Of a DNA stretch of 64,000 nt, positions 59,732 to 64,000 are shown in pieces. Origin of the DNA: DASVRZ01 sp038230215. Its GTDB lineage: Bacteria > Verrucomicrobiota > Verrucomicrobiia > Chthoniobacterales > DASVRZ01. The position numbers and the translations under genes are program-made. The stretch lies in NCBI GenBank assembly GCA_038230215.1, contig JBBRNR010000007.1, positions 1 through 64,000 on the forward strand. Direction: 5' to 3'. The notes under the pieces are model-generated. The model made no database searches and was not told where the DNA came from. It was given only the letters and a program-made list of their open reading frames with translations. The first letter of the stretch is position 1; the number at the start of each line of letters is the position of its first letter.

Positions 59732-62002
59732 TCAGTTTGTTTGCGGGGCAACTGCGAATATCGTGCTGACCGGCGCGAGTTTCAGATGCAGCTGCGTCAC
59801 GGGCTGGTCGTGCTCCATCACATGCGTCACTTCAGCAGGCGTTTTGGTTCCGGTATGCGGATTCCAAAGGTGTAACGACAGATTGCCACGCAGTTTGACG
59901 AAGGTATCCACCGCGTCGGTGCTGGAGTTCGCGAAGAAGTAGATCTCGCGCCCGTCTGTCTGTTTGTGGAGATAGGAGAGAAAACCACCACCGCTGTTGA
60001 TCTGTAGGTTCGGATCGAATGCCACATCCGCCACCGGTAGCGCGTCGGCGAGAATCGCCTGCAGCGTGCCGGTGGTGGGCTCCGGTGCAAAATACGCTTT
60101 GCCGTCCTTGGGATTGACGTGTGTGGTGAATGGTTTCGCGGCAATGTCCGGATCAGGCAAGCCGGTGTCGGGCTTGCCGGTCCAACTGGTGACGGCGGGG
60201 ACTTTGCCGAACATTTCCGCAATCGCCGCCTGCACATCGACATCGTGGCCCGGTTCGGCGGATTGATCTGGCAGCCGGCTCGTTGCGACGACTTTGCCGC
60301 CCTGGTCGTAAAACTTTTTAATCTGCTGAAGGCTCGCCCACGGAATCACTTTACCACCGGGTATGATGAAAACCTGGTAGTCCTGAAAAGTTGTCGGGTT
60401 GTTCAGATGAATGGCCGTGCCTTTCACGGCGCATTGTTTTTCCAGTTCGTCGGGATGAACGAAGGTGAAGTCGCGACGGACTTCGCAGGTAAGCTTGTCG
60501 CTGATGCGTTCATAATCGCACTCGGGCGGAACATAGAAGCCGGAGCGGATTTTCTCCGGGTGATTGAAATTAAAATACGCATCCATCGCAGCGATGGGGT
60601 ACAGCACGCCGATATCCACCACCGGGCGTCCACCTTGCAGCAGCAGCGTGCTGCGCGCGGCCCATTCATTATAACCGGGCAGCGCGGGTAACAGTTTTTT
60701 GCTGAAATGCGAGATAAGCGGCGAGATCCGCACGTGCTCCGGGTCATACCACATACCGTGCGGCACCATGCGATTGACGCCACGCGCGAACATTTCCATG
60801 CCGGTCCCGTAAAGCGTGTTGGAGTCAAAGGTGGCCTCCTTAAACGCGCCGTATTCCTCGACTGCCACCAGCGGACGATCATACATCGTGGCCGCCGAAC
60901 TCACGAGTTTGAACCCCGGTCGACCGTGGCCATGATAAAAAATCGCGTCCATCAGCGGGATGTCCACATGCCGGTAAAATTTGAAGATGTCGAACTGCAT
61001 GTCTACCGGACACGGATCATAATTGCCTGGCGGATGGCCCTGGCTCTGGATGCCGTGGGCGTGACACCATTCCGTGACGCGCGCCGGATAGCCTTCGGCC
61101 AGCAGTTCGCCGCAAAAACCAAACAGCGTGACGCGTGCCGCCGACGTTTCCGGCCCGATGTCGTGCCAGAGCGCTGGATAAAGCGTCACCGGACTGTAGC
61201 CGTATGTTTTTTGGAATTTCTCTCCGAACGCAGGCGTCCAGGGCCGGGGCTTGAAAACGTAGCCGACGTCATCGAAAAAGTTGCGCTTGATTGTGGAACC
61301 AAAGAATTCCGGGAAGCGCTTGAAATATTCGCCGTAAGTGAGCGGGATAAATTTATCCACCGATTCCGCGCTCATGTAATCGACCTGCGGCTTGCCCATG
61401 GACATGCAAGTAAAGATCATGATTTTCCAGGCACCTTCCGGCGCTTTCCACGAAACCTTGCCGCCGGAAACCGAGGCCGTGATGTCAGTGCGTTGAAACG
61501 TTTTGGCATTCATCGCCACCACGCCTACGAGTTTGCCATCCGCAGGCACCGCGGCGGAAAAATCCACCGGACCAGTCACGTCGGTCTCGGCGAGGTCGAG
61601 CCGGTGCATGACGTCATCCGGGTAAAGCTCCTTGAGTTTGCCGCCTGCTGAACCGCTGGGAAAACCGGTGTCGTCGTAAAGAATGACTTCCATGCCGAGC
61701 TCGCGCGCAGTGTTCAAGATGTCGGCGTAGCTGGCAAAATAATCATCGCTCAAGTATTCCGGTTTCGTCTCCTTCACCGGCAGCACCGCCAGCCCGCCGA
61801 AGCCGCTCTGGTCGCGGGTGGCCTGCATTTGCGCCTTAATTTCGGCGGTGGTGAGCGTGCCGTTCATGTGCCAAAACGGCATCGGCCGCAGTGCCGACGG
61901 CGGATTCTGGAAGCTGGTTTCCAGCGAGTCAGTGGAGGCGGCGTAAGTGCTCAGCCCGAGGCCAAGACAAATGGAAATAGTGAACAGGGGGATTGCTTTC
62001 AT
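59732..62002 (-). CDS. Secreted GH106-like glycosidase
   Basis: The 756-aa protein has a signal peptide (KAIPLFTISICLGLGLSTYA). Its start PPSALRPMPFWHMNGTLTTAE, then QMQATRDQSGFGGLAVLPVK is typical of GH106-type rhamnosidases (RP..WW.NG..T...I..D...M...G.GG). Further marks are VILYDDTGFPSGSAGGKLKE and the C-terminal LHLWNPHTGTKTPAEV region. Alpha-L-rhamnosidase activity on pectin or flavonoid glycosides is likely. It pairs with the downstream GH43-like gene. Confidence 0.82.
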   Translation of the reverse strand: MKAIPLFTISICLGLGLSTYAASTDSLETSFQNPPSALRPMPFWHMNGTLTTAEIKAQMQATRDQSGFGGLAVLPVKETKPEYLSDDYFASYADILNTARELGMEVILYDDTGFPSGSAGGKLKELYPDDVMHRLDLAETDVTGPVDFSAAVPADGKLVGVVAMNAKTFQRTDITASVSGGKVSWKAPEGAWKIMIFTCMSMGKPQVDYMSAESVDKFIPLTYGEYFKRFPEFFGSTIKRNFFDDVGYVFKPRPWTPAFGEKFQKTYGYSPVTLYPALWHDIGPETSAARVTLFGFCGELLAEGYPARVTEWCHAHGIQSQGHPPGNYDPCPVDMQFDIFKFYRHVDIPLMDAIFYHGHGRPGFKLVSSAATMYDRPLVAVEEYGAFKEATFDSNTLYGTGMEMFARGVNRMVPHGMWYDPEHVRISPLISHFSKKLLPALPGYNEWAARSTLLLQGGRPVVDIGVLYPIAAMDAYFNFNHPEKIRSGFYVPPECDYERISDKLTCEVRRDFTFVHPDELEKQCAVKGTAIHLNNPTTFQDYQVFIIPGGKVIPWASLQQIKKFYDQGGKVVATSRLPDQSAEPGHDVDVQAAIAEMFGKVPAVTSWTGKPDTGLPDPDIAAKPFTTHVNPKDGKAYFAPEPTTGTLQAILADALPVADVAFDPNLQINSGGGFLSYLHKQTDGREIYFFANSSTDAVDTFVKLRGNLSLHLWNPHTGTKTPAEVTHVMEHDQPVTQLHLKLAPVSTIFAVAPQTN

Positions 62003-62125
62003 GGGGATGGATAATGGGTGACGATCTTATCAGATATTTTTAGTGTTTCGAGCGGCGTTGTTTTGTCCACGATATTCTCATTTTCCGAGGAGAATGACTC
62101 GGTTTCGTTTGCTTGGCATGGGTCA

Positions 62126-62764
62126 TTAGGGTTCAGAATTTTTCTGATTCCGAGCGGCTTGATTCAGATAGGAGCGGTCCTCGGCGTCGGCTGGAGAGAG
62201 GGTGATAATTTTTTTCCATTCGACTTGCGCTTCACTCTCGCGGTTCTGGCGCTGGAGGAAGGCGGCGAGGTCGCCGTGGGAGGCGATGCTTTGCGGGGCG
62301 AGGCGCACGGCCTGGCGGAAATATTTCTCTGCGTCCGCGACGGAAGCCTCGGGAAGTTTTCCGTAGAGCGTGGTAGCGAGAGCTTTCAAAATGGGGTTGA
62401 GTCGGCACATGGCGTCGTGCCATTGGGCGAGGATGCGGCAGGCTTCGACGTTTTGCGGGTCGAGTCGCAGTCCGATCTCGGCTTCTTTTTTGATCTCTCC
62501 GGCGTAGGCCATCTTCGTGCGGTTATCGGTAAAATCGGTCATTTTCCCGAGGGCAATCGCGAGGGTGACGTGCTTCCGGCCGTTCTGCGGATCGCTGGCG
62601 ACGGCGGCGCGGGCGAGTTGCAGTGCGTTCTGTGCGGCGGTATTCGGATCAGCGACAGCCGTGGTATTGCGAGCGGAAGTGGATCGGGACTGCGCGAGGA
62701 GCGGCGCGGCGTTTCCCAAAGTCAGGGAGAGGGCCAAGCCCAGAAATAGCACTCGATAATTCAC
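62126..62764 (-). CDS. Exported TPR-repeat protein
   Basis: The 212-aa protein has a signal peptide (LFLGLALSLTLGNAAPLLAQ) and tetratricopeptide-like helices (AQNALQLARAAVASDPQNGR, then ADAEKYFRQAVRLAPQSIAS and RESEAQVEWKKIITLSPADA). TPR domains hold proteins together; here it should work in the periplasm. It resembles RMD1-like tetratrico repeats. Divergent from the DUF423 gene with a short gap. Confidence 0.75.
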   Translation of the reverse strand: MNYRVLFLGLALSLTLGNAAPLLAQSRSTSARNTTAVADPNTAAQNALQLARAAVASDPQNGRKHVTLAIALGKMTDFTDNRTKMAYAGEIKKEAEIGLRLDPQNVEACRILAQWHDAMCRLNPILKALATTLYGKLPEASVADAEKYFRQAVRLAPQSIASHGDLAAFLQRQNRESEAQVEWKKIITLSPADAEDRSYLNQAARNQKNSEP

Positions 62765-62801
62765 GGCCCATGACTAACTTTGCGCCCTGCGATTGACCAA
62801 C

Positions 62802-63164
62802 ATGAAATCCTCCACTGCCTTTCGCATCGCCGCTGCGCTCGCCTTTCTGGGGGTGGCGCTCGGGGCGTTTGGAGCCCATGCGTTTTCCAGTCGGCTCGTC
62901 GCTCTCGACACGGTGAAACCCTGGGGCACGGCGTCGCTTTACCACTTGCTGCACGCGGTCGTATTACTGGTGCTGAGTCGGGATTATGCGGCTCGCAAAG
63001 TGAGCTGGTGGTCGTTCTTTTTCGGGGTGCTGGTTTTCAGCGGCTCGCTCTATGTCTATTCGCTGACGCGCGTGAAATGGCTCGCGCTGCTGACGCCATT
63101 CGGCGGGCTCGCCCTGCTCATCGGGTGGGGTAGCCTGGTGCTGTCGAAAAAGGAAACGATGTAA
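62802..63164 (+). CDS. DUF423 family small membrane protein
   Basis: The 120-aa protein has four hydrophobic segments and the DUF423 (YgdD) pattern: LAFLGVALGAFGAHAF at the start, WGTASLYHLLHAVVLLVLSR in the middle, and LLTPFGGLALLIGWGSLVL at the end. I prefer the ATG at 62802; a TTG at 62793 would add three residues. Function is unknown. It is followed after 3 bp by a glycosyltransferase gene. Confidence 0.88.
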   Translation: MKSSTAFRIAAALAFLGVALGAFGAHAFSSRLVALDTVKPWGTASLYHLLHAVVLLVLSRDYAARKVSWWSFFFGVLVFSGSLYVYSLTRVKWLALLTPFGGLALLIGWGSLVLSKKETM

Positions 63165-63167
63165 TCC

Positions 63168-64000
63168 ATGCGGATTCTCATCACGAACAACAAGCTGAAC
63201 AACCGCGGCGGGGCGACGTTGTTTATTCGCAGTCTCGCCCGTGGATTGCAAAGCCTGGGGCATTCCGTGATGGCTTACAGCAGCGATCCGGGCGAGCGCG
63301 AGCGCCTGCTGGAGCACGACACGATCCCGGTGACGACGGATATTGCCTCTCTGCCGTTTCCGCCGGATGTGATTCACGCGCAGCATCATCTGGATGCGAT
63401 GACGGCGATCACCGCGCTGCCCGGAGTGCCGGCGATCTACCATTGTCACGGTGCTCTCTGGCGCGATTGCGTGCCGAAACACCCCCGCATTTACCGGTAT
63501 CTCGCGATGTCGCGGACTCTGGCCGAGCGCATCGCGGTGGAGTCGAATATCGCTCCCGACGAAATCGAGGTCGTGCTGAATGGAGTGGAACTCGCGCGAT
63601 TTGGGACGGTGCGTGAGTTGCCGGAACGTCCGCTGCGGGCACTCATCTACAACAAGACGCACGAGGAAGGCGACGACACGGTGACCGCGATCCGCGAGGC
63701 GGCTGGCCGCTGCGGAGTGGAGTTGGATTGCATTGGACGGAGCTTCAGCAAAGCCATTTTCGATCCAGAAAAAGTGCTGCCGACTTACGATGTGGTCTTC
63801 GCTTCGGGAATGTCGGCCATCGACGCACTGGCCTGCGGTTGCGCGGTGATCATTCTGGGGCGGACGAGTTGCGGTGCCATGGTGCGAATGGAGAATTTCG
63901 AGCGTTTCCGGCAGGTGAATTTCTCCATCGCGGTGAATTCTGCACCTCCGAGTACGGACGCCATCGAGCGGGAGTTGCGGAGTTTCGATGCGAAGGATGC
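63168..64000 (+). CDS. Glycosyltransferase (GT-B, family 4-like), cut by window end
   Basis: The open frame from ATG 63168 runs off the right edge (277 codons seen). The start MRILITNNKLNNRGGATLFI, followed by RSLARGLQSLGHSVMAYSS, is the GT4 N-terminal Rossmann half. Middle parts include HAQHHLDAMTAITALPGVPA and the GT-B linker. VVFASGMSAIDALACGCAVI is the nucleotide-sugar-binding region of the second half. It probably builds a surface polysaccharide. It starts 3 bp after the DUF423 stop. Confidence 0.85.
   Translation, partial: MRILITNNKLNNRGGATLFIRSLARGLQSLGHSVMAYSSDPGERERLLEHDTIPVTTDIASLPFPPDVIHAQHHLDAMTAITALPGVPAIYHCHGALWRDCVPKHPRIYRYLAMSRTLAERIAVESNIAPDEIEVVLNGVELARFGTVRELPERPLRALIYNKTHEEGDDTVTAIREAAGRCGVELDCIGRSFSKAIFDPEKVLPTYDVVFASGMSAIDALACGCAVIILGRTSCGAMVRMENFERFRQVNFSIAVNSAPPSTDAIERELRSFDAKD

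Noticed and set aside
62018..62749. 243-codon plus-strand ORF opposite the TPR gene
   Set aside because: It is antisense to a gene with a clear signal peptide and TPR motifs.

Overview
The window is GC-rich chromosomal DNA from a Gram-negative bacterium, most likely a member of the Verrucomicrobiota. The support is indirect. There is lipid A-type acyltransferase and HldD heptose chemistry (outer membrane), a futalosine-route menaquinone gene, GH43 and GH106-type secreted glycosidases, and lineage-type secreted proteins with Ig-like modules. Three short hypothetical genes also look like families I associate with this phylum. No rRNA is present. Three tRNA genes are visible (Gln-CTG, Arg-TCT, Leu-CAG).

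Layout, left to right. 1-1.8 kb is a decayed accessory patch: a truncated ORF at the left edge, an AT-rich orphan gene, a frameshifted HEPN-like gene and a degenerate 21-bp repeat array. 1.8-5.8 kb is a minus-strand housekeeping cluster: ECF-type sigma factor, coaD, yceD, rpmF, plsX, fabH. 5.9-14.3 kb carries mqnE, a class A beta-lactamase, rsmH, an FAD oxidoreductase, an LpxL-like acyltransferase, an M42 peptidase and a large SPFH protein. 14.4-20.2 kb is accessory. It holds a hypothetical gene with a 21-bp repeat array, together bracketed by two copies of a 144-bp MITE-like element. It also holds tRNA-Gln with a nearby copy of its 3' end, a frameshifted OmpR-type regulator, a tiny 35-codon transcription unit, and a complete IS1595-type transposon (17578-20099) with 8-bp target duplications and two passenger genes.

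20.2-25.5 kb is a tight plus-strand run (nnr, sppA, CPBP protease, thiL, tsaE, tsaB) behind tRNA-Arg. 25.6-30.2 kb is a complete minus-strand branched-chain amino acid ABC importer (livF, livG, livM, livH, livK). 30.5-37.2 kb has a small charged protein, a frameshifted DUF72 gene, an NHEJ operon (Ku, phosphoesterase-ligase, separate LigD-type polymerase) and convergent uvrB. 37.3-41.2 kb holds a solitary zinc-hook AAA ATPase (probable defence gene) and a second hypothetical gene preceded by a near-perfect 21-bp array. 41.2-44.3 kb contains tRNA-Leu, dnaN, dnaA and a probable replication origin. From there to the right end come an SSS symporter, a nucleosidase, hldD, an ABCG-like transporter, secreted and AsmA-like proteins, a large metzincin, a Y-family polymerase, an acyltransferase, a MATE exporter, two secreted glycosidases, a TPR protein, a DUF423 protein and a glycosyltransferase cut by the window end.

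The most unusual feature is the set of three arrays with an exact 21-bp period (1463-1588, 15367-15618, 40928-41158). Each sits about 80-145 bp upstream of a minus-strand accessory gene. They range from almost identical units to units sharing only a fixed core. I do not recognise them as a described system. Three separate frameshifts (HEPN-like, response regulator, DUF72) are also notable and could be decay, slippage or assembly error.
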